Of a stretch of 64,000 nt of DNA, positions 55,496-64,000 are shown in pieces. Every line of letters starts with the position of its first letter. Positions within the stretch are counted from its first letter, which is position 1. The notes under the pieces were generated by a model. It did no database searches, was not told the DNA's origin, and saw nothing but the letters and a program-made list of their open reading frames with translations. Origin of the DNA: Chitinophagaceae bacterium (GTDB lineage: Bacteria; Bacteroidota; Bacteroidia; Chitinophagales; Chitinophagaceae); the NCBI GenBank assembly GCA_014379345.1, contig JACMLY010000097.1:35649-99648 (forward strand), given 5' to 3'. The translations under genes and the position numbers were made by a program.

Positions 55496-58400
55496 ATGAA
55501 AAAGCTTGCCCCGCTTATTATCACTCTGCTGATTTTATTGCCACTCATATCTCTGGCCCAACAAAGGCAAATTAAAGGAAAGATCACTGATGAAACCGGA
55601 GCGCCTGTTCCGGATGTTTCAGTTGCCTTGAAAGGAAATTCTGCGCAGACAAGAACGGCTGCAGACGGTACGTTTGTAATAACGGCTCCCAATGGAAGTG
55701 CCGAATTGGTTTTCACACATGTCAGTTACCCGGAAAAAACAGTCACTGTTTCCGGAAATGATGTTTCGGTAACGCTCGAGCAATCTTCCAGGCAATTGGA
55801 TGAAGTTATAGTTGTAGGCTACGGTACACAGAAAAAAAGAGATGTCACAGGCGCCGTAGCAACATTCAATGCTGACAATCTTGATGAGCGACCTATTGCG
55901 CGGGTGGACCAGGCGCTTGTTGGACAAATGGCGGGCGTTCGGGTTAAGCAGACAAGCGGTCTTCCGGGCAGGGGATTTTCCATTCAGATCAGGGGCACAG
56001 GTTCCATCTCCGCCAGTAATGAACCACTCTATGTAATTGATGGATTTCCTTTAGAAGTATCTGCTCAAAATACAAATGGTGGTTTTTCAATTGGCAACCC
56101 GTTGGATAATTTAAATCCAAATGATATTGAATCCATACAGGTATTAAAGGATGCATCAGCTGCGGCCATCTATGGTTCAAGAGCGTCTAATGGTGTTGTT
56201 TTGATTACAACAAAAAGAGGAAAGTCAGGAAAGGCAAAAATCAGTTTTAATACCTACGCCGGTTATAATGAAAGAGTAAGAAAACTCGATATGCTGAATG
56301 CTGAGCAATGGGTAGATAGGTCTATTGAAATAATAAACCGGGATTGGGTGCGGTCAGCCGCCACCGGAAGAACAGCAGATCAAACTACGGCACAGCGAAG
56401 GGCAATCCTGGGACTGCCGGCAGGAACTTTTAATGTCACCTTTATGATTGATGATCGTTGGACGCAGCCAGGACATCCGGGGTTGACATATGTTGATTGG
56501 CAGGATGAATTTTTCAGAAAGGGTATGGTGCAGAACTATCAGCTTTCTGCAAGTGGCGGAAATGATTTTGTGAAGTATTTTGTATCGGGCGATTACCTCG
56601 ACCAGGAAGGCGTTAGTTATGGAGTAAATTATAAAAGGTATTCAGCCCGGGCGAATGTCGAAGTTCAGGCAAGCAATAAAGTTAAGTTTGGAATAAACCT
56701 GGCGCCATCTTATTCTACCGGAAATGATCCGGGGGTGGATGGAAAGGATTTGCAAACTCATATTGCTGCTTCTCTTACTCCGGTGACTGAGGCTGTTGCC
56801 GGAATACAAACAGGTGTAGATCCCTTTCTTCCGTACGCCTGGGGAGGTACTCGCGTAAGCCCGGTTGAAACCGTGAAACAACAGATCGGGGATACGAAAA
56901 TCTTCAGAACGTTAGCAACTCTTTATGGAGAGTACACCATCATACCTCATCTTGTTCTTCGCAGTTCTCTCAATCTTGATAATGGTGATCAGACTTTCAA
57001 AAGATATATTCCCGCTGCAATAACTGCTTCACGTTTAGCCAGTGGACTACTCTCAGGGTACAAAAGAATAAATTTTGTAAATGAGAATACGTTGAACTAT
57101 TCGACAATACTGGCAGACAAACACAGCGTTTCTGTTTTAGCAGGGCACTCCTACAGCACATTTAAATTTGATAACTGGACTATCAATTCAGGTCCATTTA
57201 CATCGAATGATGTAACAACCTTAAATGCAGCTACGATCAATAGCAATGGTACGAGCACGGAAACAAAAAATATACTGATCTCTTATTTTGGAAGGTTGCA
57301 ATATGATTTTGATAGTCGCTATCTTCTTTCTGCATCTATCCGTCGTGATGGTTCTTCGAAATTTGGAGCGAATACCAAATGGGGCGTGTTCCCCGCAGTT
57401 TCAGTTGGATGGCGTGTTTCAGAAGAAGCATTCTTAAAAGGGATCGATCAGCTTAGCGAGCTTAAATTGAGAGCCAGCTGGGGCGTTACCGGAAATAATA
57501 GTGCAGGGGATTATGCAAGTATTGGGATCTTATCTTCTGCTAATTATAGTTTCAATGGAATTGTTGTAAGCGGACAGGTTCCGAATCCTAATAGTTTTCC
57601 AAACGCAGATCTTAGCTGGGAAGAATCCAGGACCCTGAATATAGGGATGGATCTTGGAATTTTAAACAACAGAATATTTACTTCAGTGGATTATTACACA
57701 AAACGGAACACCGATTTGTTGTTACTTATTCCTGTGCCAACTGCCAGCGGGTACACAGCGGCGTTTACGAATATTGGGGAGGTCTTGAACAAAGGATGGG
57801 AACTTGAATTGACAACAAGAAATTTTGTAAACAAGCCTGTTATCTGGACAACAAGTATTAATCTGAGCCATAATACAAATAAAGTTGAACGTCTTGGTCC
57901 CAATAATACGCCGATTTATCAGAACGGAGGATTTGATATTGATCATAGCGTTTTACAGGTTGGTGAACCGATGTACAGTCTTTTTTTGGTAAAAGAAATA
58001 GGTGTGCTATCAACTGCAGACATTTCCGCTGGTTACCCACGCTTTGGTAATCAGGAAGCGGGCGATCCCAAATACTTCGATGCAAATGGTGATAAAAAAA
58101 TTGACGCCAATGACCGCGTCCTGACAGGCGGACCAAATCCCAAATATATATGGGGCATTACCAATACTTTCAGTTTTAAAGGATTTGACCTGAATGTTCT
58201 GATTCAGGGTCAACGGGGCGGCTATATCTATTCAATGTTCGGAAGAGCTGTTGACAGGACCGGTCAGGGATACATGGATAATGCACTGGCCAGTTATGCT
58301 AACCGCTGGAGATCACCGGCGGATGACGGAAAGCCGGGCCTTACACAAAAGGCGCACTCTGTATTCGGAAGAATTAAAAATACAGATTGGCTTTACTCAT

Positions 58401-58627
58401 CAGATTACTGGAGAGTGAGGAATATTACCCTGGGATATAACCTCGGACCCTTACTGAAAGGAAAAGTGATTGGCGGTGCACGAATTTATGTAACAGCAGA
58501 AAATATGTTTGGAAAGGACAAGTATAAAGGTGGATGGAATCCGGAAGCTGTTAACACAACCGGAGAAGATTATGGTGCTTTCCCTCTTTCAAAAGGAATT
58601 GTTGCCGGTCTCAATCTCACTTTTTAA
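55496..58627 (+). CDS. SusC/RagA-type TonB-dependent outer-membrane transporter
   Basis: A 1043-residue outer-membrane protein; I chose ATG 55496 since it starts the signal peptide (MKKLAPLIITLLILLPLISL). The order is a carboxypeptidase-like regulatory domain (about 22-100: KGKITDETGAPVPDVSVALK), the TonB box-like stretch LDEVIVVGYGTQKK, the plug domain with GTGSISASNEPLYVIDGFP and LKDASAAAIYGSRASNGVVL, and the 22-strand barrel ending in an aromatic residue (LNLTF). It moves oligosaccharides into the periplasm with TonB energy. Forms a pair with SusD 19 bp downstream. Confidence 0.95.
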   Translation: MKKLAPLIITLLILLPLISLAQQRQIKGKITDETGAPVPDVSVALKGNSAQTRTAADGTFVITAPNGSAELVFTHVSYPEKTVTVSGNDVSVTLEQSSRQLDEVIVVGYGTQKKRDVTGAVATFNADNLDERPIARVDQALVGQMAGVRVKQTSGLPGRGFSIQIRGTGSISASNEPLYVIDGFPLEVSAQNTNGGFSIGNPLDNLNPNDIESIQVLKDASAAAIYGSRASNGVVLITTKRGKSGKAKISFNTYAGYNERVRKLDMLNAEQWVDRSIEIINRDWVRSAATGRTADQTTAQRRAILGLPAGTFNVTFMIDDRWTQPGHPGLTYVDWQDEFFRKGMVQNYQLSASGGNDFVKYFVSGDYLDQEGVSYGVNYKRYSARANVEVQASNKVKFGINLAPSYSTGNDPGVDGKDLQTHIAASLTPVTEAVAGIQTGVDPFLPYAWGGTRVSPVETVKQQIGDTKIFRTLATLYGEYTIIPHLVLRSSLNLDNGDQTFKRYIPAAITASRLASGLLSGYKRINFVNENTLNYSTILADKHSVSVLAGHSYSTFKFDNWTINSGPFTSNDVTTLNAATINSNGTSTETKNILISYFGRLQYDFDSRYLLSASIRRDGSSKFGANTKWGVFPAVSVGWRVSEEAFLKGIDQLSELKLRASWGVTGNNSAGDYASIGILSSANYSFNGIVVSGQVPNPNSFPNADLSWEESRTLNIGMDLGILNNRIFTSVDYYTKRNTDLLLLIPVPTASGYTAAFTNIGEVLNKGWELELTTRNFVNKPVIWTTSINLSHNTNKVERLGPNNTPIYQNGGFDIDHSVLQVGEPMYSLFLVKEIGVLSTADISAGYPRFGNQEAGDPKYFDANGDKKIDANDRVLTGGPNPKYIWGITNTFSFKGFDLNVLIQGQRGGYIYSMFGRAVDRTGQGYMDNALASYANRWRSPADDGKPGLTQKAHSVFGRIKNTDWLYSSDYWRVRNITLGYNLGPLLKGKVIGGARIYVTAENMFGKDKYKGGWNPEAVNTTGEDYGAFPLSKGIVAGLNLTF

Positions 58628-58646
58628 ACCACCTAAATTTACTACG

Positions 58647-60176
58647 ATGAAAAAATACATTTTTTATATAGTGGTCATTTTTGGATGCCTGAGTTGTGAA
58701 AAAAAATTGGATCAGGCGCCTATCTCCAACCCAAGCGCCGGAAATTTTTACAGGAATACAGCCGATTTTCAACAGGCAATCGCCGGTATTTACCAGGGTA
58801 CACATAACCCTGATTATGGAATCACACAGTTTGATCTTTCAGAAGTCAGGTCTGATAATATTTATTCTCCCGGCACTTCCGGTGTACGTGATTGGATCCC
58901 CATCAATAATTTTGAAAGGGCGGCACTGGCCGCAAACCACCCCATCGTATCGGGGGTATGGAATGGGGATTTTAATGGTATACTCCGGGCAAATACCGTG
59001 ATAGATAAGCTGGATGCTGCCGTTGTACCCGATAATGCTACCAGAGATAAAATGGAAGGAGAAGCAAAGTTTTTCAGAGCTTTTTTTTATTTTGATCTGG
59101 TCAGGTGGTTTGGTAAAGTTCCCATCTTTGACCATGTAGCTACTCCTACCGAAGCCTTAACCGTTCCACGCAGTCCTGTTGCCGACGTTTACGCATTAAT
59201 TATTTCAGATTTACAAACGGCTATAACCAAACTGCCGCCAAAATCTACCGCTGCCGGTGAACGAGGCAGAGCCACTACAGATGCTGCGAAAGGATTGCTG
59301 GCACTTGTCTATTTAACAAGGTCCGGCGCCACTTACAATATCGAGGGACCTGGTTTAGGTACGAACGATTATGCAACAGCGATAACATTATTAAATGAGA
59401 TCATTGCGAGCAATAGGTATTCCCTTCAACCTACTTATGCCAGTGTATTTTCTTATACGAATGAGAATAATTCCGAGATCATATTTGATATGCAGAACAT
59501 TGACCCTGGCACAACCGCTGATGCGGGACTTGGCACACAATTACCTTCTGCGATGTATGAAGGACAGTATGCTAATGCTGTTAAAATAGGTTTTGCCGGG
59601 GGAGTGGACATTGATGCTCCCAAGTTACCTTCAAATAATCTAAGAACTTCATTTGAAGCAGCAGATACCCGTGACGATTTCAGCATTTTACCTAACTACA
59701 CGGATTTAAACGGAAATTTTATTAACCGGTCGCAATTTGTAAAATTCCTTGATCTTACAAAGAAGCCTTTGATCCGTTTTAATTTTGCGATTAACTTTCC
59801 AATATTAAGATATGCTGATGTTTTATTAATGAAAGCAGAAGCTATTTTGCGGGGGGGCGGGGGAGGAACACAGGCAGAGATTGATGCGTTGGTGAAACAG
59901 GTTCGTGACCGTGCGGGATTATCCGGCAGCGTGCTTAACAATATTACCCTCGATCTGCTATTGGCGGAAAGGAGGCGTGAATTTATCGCTGAAGGAAAAC
60001 GTTGGCATGATTTAGTTCGCACGGGTAAAGTGTTGACAGTAATGGCTGCCTTTGATGCTTCCGATGATGTAAGCAATAAGATGAACCCTATCACTGCAAA
60101 TGATATTATTTATCCGATACAACAAAATCAATTAAGCGTAAGCCCGGGTTTGTATACACAGAACGCAGGATACTAG
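58647..60176 (+). CDS. SusD/RagB-type glycan-binding lipoprotein
   Basis: A 509-residue lipoprotein. ATG 58647 begins the signal peptide with lipobox GCLSC; the longer frame from 58509 overlaps susC and was rejected. The TPR-like SusD fold is visible in AKFFRAFFYFDLVRWFGKVPI and the C-terminal YADVLLMKAEAILRGGGGG, then DRAGL and RRREFIAEGKRWHDLVRTGK. It binds the glycan on the cell surface and acts as the lid of SusC. Confidence 0.95.
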   Translation: MKKYIFYIVVIFGCLSCEKKLDQAPISNPSAGNFYRNTADFQQAIAGIYQGTHNPDYGITQFDLSEVRSDNIYSPGTSGVRDWIPINNFERAALAANHPIVSGVWNGDFNGILRANTVIDKLDAAVVPDNATRDKMEGEAKFFRAFFYFDLVRWFGKVPIFDHVATPTEALTVPRSPVADVYALIISDLQTAITKLPPKSTAAGERGRATTDAAKGLLALVYLTRSGATYNIEGPGLGTNDYATAITLLNEIIASNRYSLQPTYASVFSYTNENNSEIIFDMQNIDPGTTADAGLGTQLPSAMYEGQYANAVKIGFAGGVDIDAPKLPSNNLRTSFEAADTRDDFSILPNYTDLNGNFINRSQFVKFLDLTKKPLIRFNFAINFPILRYADVLLMKAEAILRGGGGGTQAEIDALVKQVRDRAGLSGSVLNNITLDLLLAERRREFIAEGKRWHDLVRTGKVLTVMAAFDASDDVSNKMNPITANDIIYPIQQNQLSVSPGLYTQNAGY

Positions 60177-60205
60177 TGTTATGTTAAGGATATTATGTCT
60201 TATCA

Positions 60206-60318
60206 GTTTAAAGTTTAATTGTTTAAGGTTTAAAGTTCTTTAGTGTGAAAATCTTTATTTTACGTCATTTTTTTTTAGTGGAGCAAAAACTTTAAACTTT
60301 AGACCTTAAACTTTAAAC
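60206..60318. repeat. Phrase hairpin, GTTTAAAG type
   Basis: Left arm 60206-60237 and right arm 60288-60318 are inverted repeats of about 31 nt, each with three or four copies of the phrase GTTTAAAG. It follows the SusD gene by 30 bp. Confidence 0.82.
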
Positions 60319-60371
60319 CCGTCAAAGTAAGATTCACACAGCACTTGGTGAGTGGTGGAACTTAAATAGCC

Positions 60372-60536
60372 GGCTATTAAAATATTCAATATTCAATGCT
60401 CATTTATTGAGTTGAGCAATTCAGTATTACGTTTACGAAGGATATTGACATTAAAAAAATGGTATTAAGAATTGAATACTGAAAATTGAAAGTTGAATAT
60501 TGAGAATTGAGGGTTGAAAATTTAATTATTGAATAT
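60372..60536. repeat. Phrase repeat, ATTGAATA type, imperfect hairpin
   Basis: The right half (60462-60536) is made of many near copies of AATTGAATA/GAATTGAG, and the left half (60372-60420) has the complement (TTCAATATTCAA, CAATTCAGTATT) with an insertion in the arm. Confidence 0.65.
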
Positions 60537-60661
60537 AAACTAATCATTCACCGCCTGCCGGCAGGTAGCCCACCTATCGGAACAATTTTCTCTATAGCAG
60601 GAGTATGGAGGCCTGTTTATACAAGGGTATCGCAGGCTTCTTATTTAAATTAAATGAGAAA

Positions 60662-60765
60662 TATGTACGAAGTACGAAGTACGATGTACGAAGTACGAGG
60701 TATATGGAATTTTTTAGAATAAATGTTTTCGTACATCGTACATCGTACTTCGTACTTTGTACATA
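60662..60765. repeat. Phrase hairpin, GTACGAA type
   Basis: Left arm 60662-60697 and right arm 60730-60765 are 36-nt inverted repeats with two mismatches and a 32-nt loop. Each arm holds five 7-nt phrases of GTACGAA/GTACGAT type. It ends just before the AraC stop codon (60769). Same phrase as 3318-3376. Confidence 0.87.
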
Positions 60766-60768
60766 TTG

Positions 60769-61632
60769 CTAGCCTAATTCCAGCTCCTTTCTGTATGTAC
60801 GCGGGCTCTGGTTCTTTACAATTTTAAAAAACCTATTGAAGTTAGATACATTGTTGAAGCCACATTTATAGGCTATTTGTGTAATGGATTGATTTTTATT
60901 GTTCAATAATTTGCACGCATGTCCAATTCTGATTTCATTGATAAACTGGGTAAGGGTTTTTTGGGTGCGGGATTTAAAGAACCTGCAAAATGCATGCGGA
61001 TTCATAGATGCTATTTCGGCCACTTCTTTTAACGAAATATCCTGTTTAAAGTGTTTGATAAGATAATCGTAAACATTATTCATTCTTTCATTATCACGCC
61101 ATTGAAAGAGATTGGTATAGGTGCTGCTTGCTAATAATTTGTACTCTTCTGTATTACTCAAAAGATCTATAATCTGAAGAAGTGTGATGATATGCCGGAT
61201 GCCATGTTGATGTGTTGCTTTTTTTAAAAGACTGATGATCCTTATTTTACTTTTGCCGGATATAAACATTCCCCTCTGTGCCTTTTCAAACAACTGTTCA
61301 ATTTTATGAATATTTCCGAATGCCGTTAAATGTTCCAGCAGCTGTTTGGGTGATATAAATAATGATAAAGAAATTGAATGCAGGGATTTATTTTCAGCGG
61401 CTTTGTTTTCTGTATTATACCACAGGTGAGGAATATTGGAGCCAATAAAAACCAATTCGTTTTCGTCAAAATGATCAATAGAATCGCCAATGATCCTTTT
61501 ACCCGAACCCTTGATGATATAGGCAAGCTGACATTCTTCATGGAAATGAAATTCGCTGGAAAAAAGGGGCTGGTTAAATTCACGGATTGAAAAAATATTT
61601 CCTGGAGTAATCATTGCCGGAACAGGTTTCAT
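60769..61632 (-). CDS. AraC-family transcriptional regulator
   Basis: A 287-residue regulator. Residues about 15-100 form a cupin (sugar-binding) domain, with FHFHEECQLAYIIKGSGKRI and FIGSNIPHLW; the AraC-type double HTH domain is about 190-285 (ISLKEVAEIASMNPHAFCRF, then GHACKLLNNKNQSITQIAYK and FNNVSNFNRFFK). It is divergent from the DUF1080 gene and convergent with SusD, so it is the likely controller of this PUL, which lacks a hybrid two-component or ECF sigma regulator nearby. Confidence 0.9.
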   Translation of the reverse strand: MKPVPAMITPGNIFSIREFNQPLFSSEFHFHEECQLAYIIKGSGKRIIGDSIDHFDENELVFIGSNIPHLWYNTENKAAENKSLHSISLSLFISPKQLLEHLTAFGNIHKIEQLFEKAQRGMFISGKSKIRIISLLKKATHQHGIRHIITLLQIIDLLSNTEEYKLLASSTYTNLFQWRDNERMNNVYDYLIKHFKQDISLKEVAEIASMNPHAFCRFFKSRTQKTLTQFINEIRIGHACKLLNNKNQSITQIAYKCGFNNVSNFNRFFKIVKNQSPRTYRKELELG

Positions 61633-61856
61633 ATTGCTGGTTTTAGAAAAACTAAATGTACAATAGATATAAAAAATTCAAAAAAATATACATATAATCA
61701 GAACCAATTAACAATCTTATGCAAAATTATTATCTAAACTTACCCAGTATCGCTGCCGGCTCCTTATTCTGCCACAACATGGCAAATCATTTTTATGGTC
61801 AACAGACTTCGGGAATATCAAAAAGGATATGTTTCAGGTTGTTTATCAATCCTATT

Positions 61857-63407
61857 ATGTGTAATCTATTCAGGTTCTTTGCCATCACTGCAATTTTATT
61901 TTGGGGAATAAACGGTGTTCATGCTCAATCTTCTACATCGGCTGAAAAAAACAATTTTGTATTTTCTGCTATTAAGGGTACAATAAGTAAAACTGATTCT
62001 CTGATCCTACATTCCACAACAGGATCTATTCAAATAAAATGGATAGATGGAGATACGGCATATTTCAGAACACGTGTTGGTAAGATACCCGGTACCAATC
62101 AGGTGAAGATCGTCCTCAGCTTTACACCTAAAGCTGACTTTATAGGAGTTGCAAGAGCTACCATTCAGATCACAAAATCACTAAAAACAGTCGGGGAATT
62201 TAAACTCACAGGCCTCAGCAGCGCCGGGCTTGAAGGGGAAAATGAGCCTCCGTTATCGCATATACTTGATGCATTTGGGTATAGAACAGATATAGGATGG
62301 AAAAGCCTGGCCAATCATTGCCGGCCGGAATTAACGGGTGACGAATTATCCGCTTCTCTTTTTCAGAAAGCAGGGGTAGGAGAGGTTGAGATGATACCAA
62401 TTGCAAGGTATTCGCCTGATTTTACATTGCCATTCGGATATTATACTGATGAAAAAGAAGGGCCTTCAAAGCATAAGCTAGGCGTATTGTCAACCGCTTC
62501 TAAATACCCTGAGCACCAGACATTATTTCCTTCACTCGCTTCCGGGAAAAGTTCTTTTGATCCGGGAAAGAAAATTTTCGGGTTTTATGCCAGCGGCTCC
62601 AGTCATGATGCTTATTCAGAAGATGTGTGGAATATGCTATTGTACCCGGGTAATGCGGTGCATGCAACAAGAATATTTCCGCTCAAAGATGCTAATGGCA
62701 ATTCAATAAAAAATTCCTTCCTGCTTTGTTTCGAAGAAGCAAAAAATGGTGATTATAACGATTATGTTTTTCTGGTAAAAAATATTTCTCCGGTTGCTGA
62801 TAATTCTTTCACGGATCTTTTTAATCGGAAAGATTTAAAAGGCTGGAATCTGTTTCTTCAACATATTGGGATCAATAAAGACCCGCATAATAATTTCAGG
62901 GTAGAGGGTGGTATCTTACATGTCATAGGAAAAGACCTTGGCTATATAATTACCCAAAAAGAATACCGGAATTTTCATTTTAAGGTGGATTTTAAATGGG
63001 GCGTTTCTAAATGGCCCACACGGGAAAATGCTAAACGTGACGCCGGAATTTGTTATAACATTCCGATGAATGAACCAGATTCCATCTGGCCTCAATCGAT
63101 CGAATGTCAGATACAGGAAGGTGATGTTGGAGATTTCTGGTTGCTTGGTTTTAGTACTATCAGCGTGAGGGACTCCACGAATAAGCCGACAAATCATGCC
63201 CGCATGGTCAAGTTTGCTGACGCAGAAAAGCCGTACAGTGAATGGAATACGGTGGAAGTAATATCCTACAATGGAAAATGTGTGCATATAGTTAATGGTG
63301 TTGTAGTTAATGTTGGTGAAAATGCCAGTGTAAAGTCTGGCAGGATATTATTACAATCTGAGTTTGCTGAAATTTTTTACAGAAACGTAAAAATAAGGAG
63401 TCTTTAA
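61857..63407 (+). CDS. DUF4114/DUF1080-type exported protein (3-keto-disaccharide hydrolase-like)
   Basis: A 516-residue exported protein; ATG 61857 starts the signal peptide (FAITAILFWGINGVHAQ), whereas the 61719 frame adds 46 unlikely residues. The N-terminal about 110 residues are a beta domain with QIKWIDGDTAYFRTRVG, and the middle (about 240-310) ends in NGDYNDYVFLVKNI, like DUF4114. The C-terminal about 200 residues are a DUF1080 (concanavalin-type) domain with FTDLFNRKDLKGWNLF, DFKWGVSKWPTRENA, DAGICYNI and ...SIECQIQEGD, the layout of 3-keto-disaccharide hydrolases. It would act on PUL sugars at the surface or periplasm, and could pair with an exported Gfo/Idh oxidase (one is at 8531). 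Confidence 0.7.
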   Translation: MCNLFRFFAITAILFWGINGVHAQSSTSAEKNNFVFSAIKGTISKTDSLILHSTTGSIQIKWIDGDTAYFRTRVGKIPGTNQVKIVLSFTPKADFIGVARATIQITKSLKTVGEFKLTGLSSAGLEGENEPPLSHILDAFGYRTDIGWKSLANHCRPELTGDELSASLFQKAGVGEVEMIPIARYSPDFTLPFGYYTDEKEGPSKHKLGVLSTASKYPEHQTLFPSLASGKSSFDPGKKIFGFYASGSSHDAYSEDVWNMLLYPGNAVHATRIFPLKDANGNSIKNSFLLCFEEAKNGDYNDYVFLVKNISPVADNSFTDLFNRKDLKGWNLFLQHIGINKDPHNNFRVEGGILHVIGKDLGYIITQKEYRNFHFKVDFKWGVSKWPTRENAKRDAGICYNIPMNEPDSIWPQSIECQIQEGDVGDFWLLGFSTISVRDSTNKPTNHARMVKFADAEKPYSEWNTVEVISYNGKCVHIVNGVVVNVGENASVKSGRILLQSEFAEIFYRNVKIRSL

Positions 63408-63423
63408 TTTACCTGTAAACAGG

Positions 63424-64000
63424 CTATTTTTTTATTTCGGGGGGTAACAAAGGCCAATCTTTATTATAAACGTGTTCGCGGTTGATCATAGACGCCATCT
63501 TTGTTACCACGCCGGGATATTTTTCAGCAATATTGTACTGTTCTGAAGGATCCTCATTGAGATTGTACAGTTCCAGAGGACCATCAGCATTCTTATTGAC
63601 GTTGAGTTTAACTGCTTTCCAATTCTTCCATCTCACAGCCTGCCTGCCGCTATTCTCATGAAACTCCCAGTACAAAAAATCGTGTTCCTTACTTTTCTTA
63701 CTCTGGAGAAATGAAACTAATGAAATTCCATCCACCGGTTTTGAATTTTTAACTCCTGCCAGTTCAAGGAATGTTGGGTAAAGATCCCAAAGTGCAGCTA
63801 ATCGGTCTGTAGTTCCGGGCTTTATCACTCCTTTCCAGTTTGCTATGAATGGAACGCGTATGCCACCTTCGTACAGATCTCTTTTTATGCCGCGAAATAT
63901 GCCGTTGCTGTTGAAAAAATCCGGATCGCCACCATTTTCACGGTGTGGGCCATTGTCGCTCGTAAAAATGATCAAAGTATTATCGGCGATTCCTTTTTGA
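63424..64000 (-). CDS. Arylsulfatase/sulfatase (3' part)
   Basis: The gene runs past the right window edge; its frame is open to base 64000 and gives about 191 C-terminal residues. NTLIIFTSDNGPHRENGGDP has the Asp-Asn pair of the sulfatase metal site, and GIKRDLYEGGIRVPFIANW has the Lys/Arg-rich active-site turn and Gly-Gly-x-R-x-P. The C-terminal WRNWKAVKLN-like and YNLNEDPSEQYNIA segments end the fold. The Cys/Ser that becomes formylglycine is in the missing N-terminal part. It would remove sulfate from the PUL substrate, which suggests a sulfated glycan. Confidence 0.85.
   Translation of the reverse strand, partial: QKGIADNTLIIFTSDNGPHRENGGDPDFFNSNGIFRGIKRDLYEGGIRVPFIANWKGVIKPGTTDRLAALWDLYPTFLELAGVKNSKPVDGISLVSFLQSKKSKEHDFLYWEFHENSGRQAVRWKNWKAVKLNVNKNADGPLELYNLNEDPSEQYNIAEKYPGVVTKMASMINREHVYNKDWPLLPPEIKK

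Noticed and set aside
58509..58646. Longer SusD start overlapping SusC
   Set aside because: The signal peptide with its lipobox starts at 58647; the upstream part only overlaps the SusC barrel end in another frame.
61719..61856. Upstream start of the DUF1080 protein
   Set aside because: The frame before 61857 lacks a signal peptide at its own start and would bury the real one.

Overview
The window looks like a chromosome segment of a Bacteroidota bacterium, most likely of the family Chitinophagaceae (inference). Supporting signs are a SusC/SusD pair, two secreted proteins with type IX secretion C-terminal sorting domains, lipoproteins with short Bacteroidota-type lipoboxes, exact TAnnTTTG promoter -7 elements upstream of some genes, and many short intergenic repeats. 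No rRNA, tRNA, CRISPR array, transposase or phage gene was recognised.

Layout. 1-3.2 kb: 3' end of a D-2-hydroxyacid dehydrogenase, a DUF1772 membrane protein, a dihydrofolate-reductase-like protein and a lipoprotein metalloprotease. 3.4-12.8 kb: a solitary GH78 rhamnosidase, a three-PAS histidine kinase, a Tat-exported Gfo/Idh/MocA oxidoreductase, a DUF3606 protein joined to a dead VOC gene, a SnoaL-like lipoprotein and a TPR membrane protein. 13.1-18.5 kb: a glycine-rich T9SS protein, an MmcQ/YjbR protein and a class II UvrA. 19-33 kb: a phosphodiesterase-like exported protein, an ArsR regulator between two copies of its probable operator, a DinB-like protein, a metallo-beta-lactamase-fold protein, an FG-GAP protein, a signal-less amidase beside a TPR/trypsin-like protease, a polysaccharide deacetylase, an FAH-family enzyme, an alpha/beta-hydrolase-TPR fusion and an FAD oxidoreductase.

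33.9-38.8 kb: an alpha-oxoamine synthase fused to an acetyltransferase domain, divergent from a three-gene operon (STAS-like protein, histidine kinase, LuxR-type response regulator), with a palindrome in the shared promoter region. 40.7-45.6 kb: a compact pentose-phosphate operon rpiB-HAD-gnd-zwf-pgl. 45.9-50.4 kb: two tiny proteins, a dihaem cytochrome, a PAS-LuxR regulator and a second glycine-rich T9SS protein. 51.2-64 kb: a polysaccharide utilisation locus with a GH53-like lipoprotein, GH78 rhamnosidase, SusC, SusD, AraC regulator, a DUF1080 protein and the 3' part of a sulfatase. It would take a rhamnose-containing and perhaps sulfated glycan across the outer membrane and degrade it, and the pentose-phosphate genes could process sugar phosphates made from it.

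The most unusual layer is intergenic. At least six hairpins have arms of about 25-36 nt built from short repeated phrases, each locus with its own phrase. A second family of small hairpins shares the core CTCC-loop-GGAG with outer base pairs that change on both sides together. A third is a 40-bp tandem repeat also present 10 kb away in inverse orientation. The alpha-oxoamine synthase/two-component locus and the signal-less amidase/protease pair are the best candidates for undescribed protein systems.
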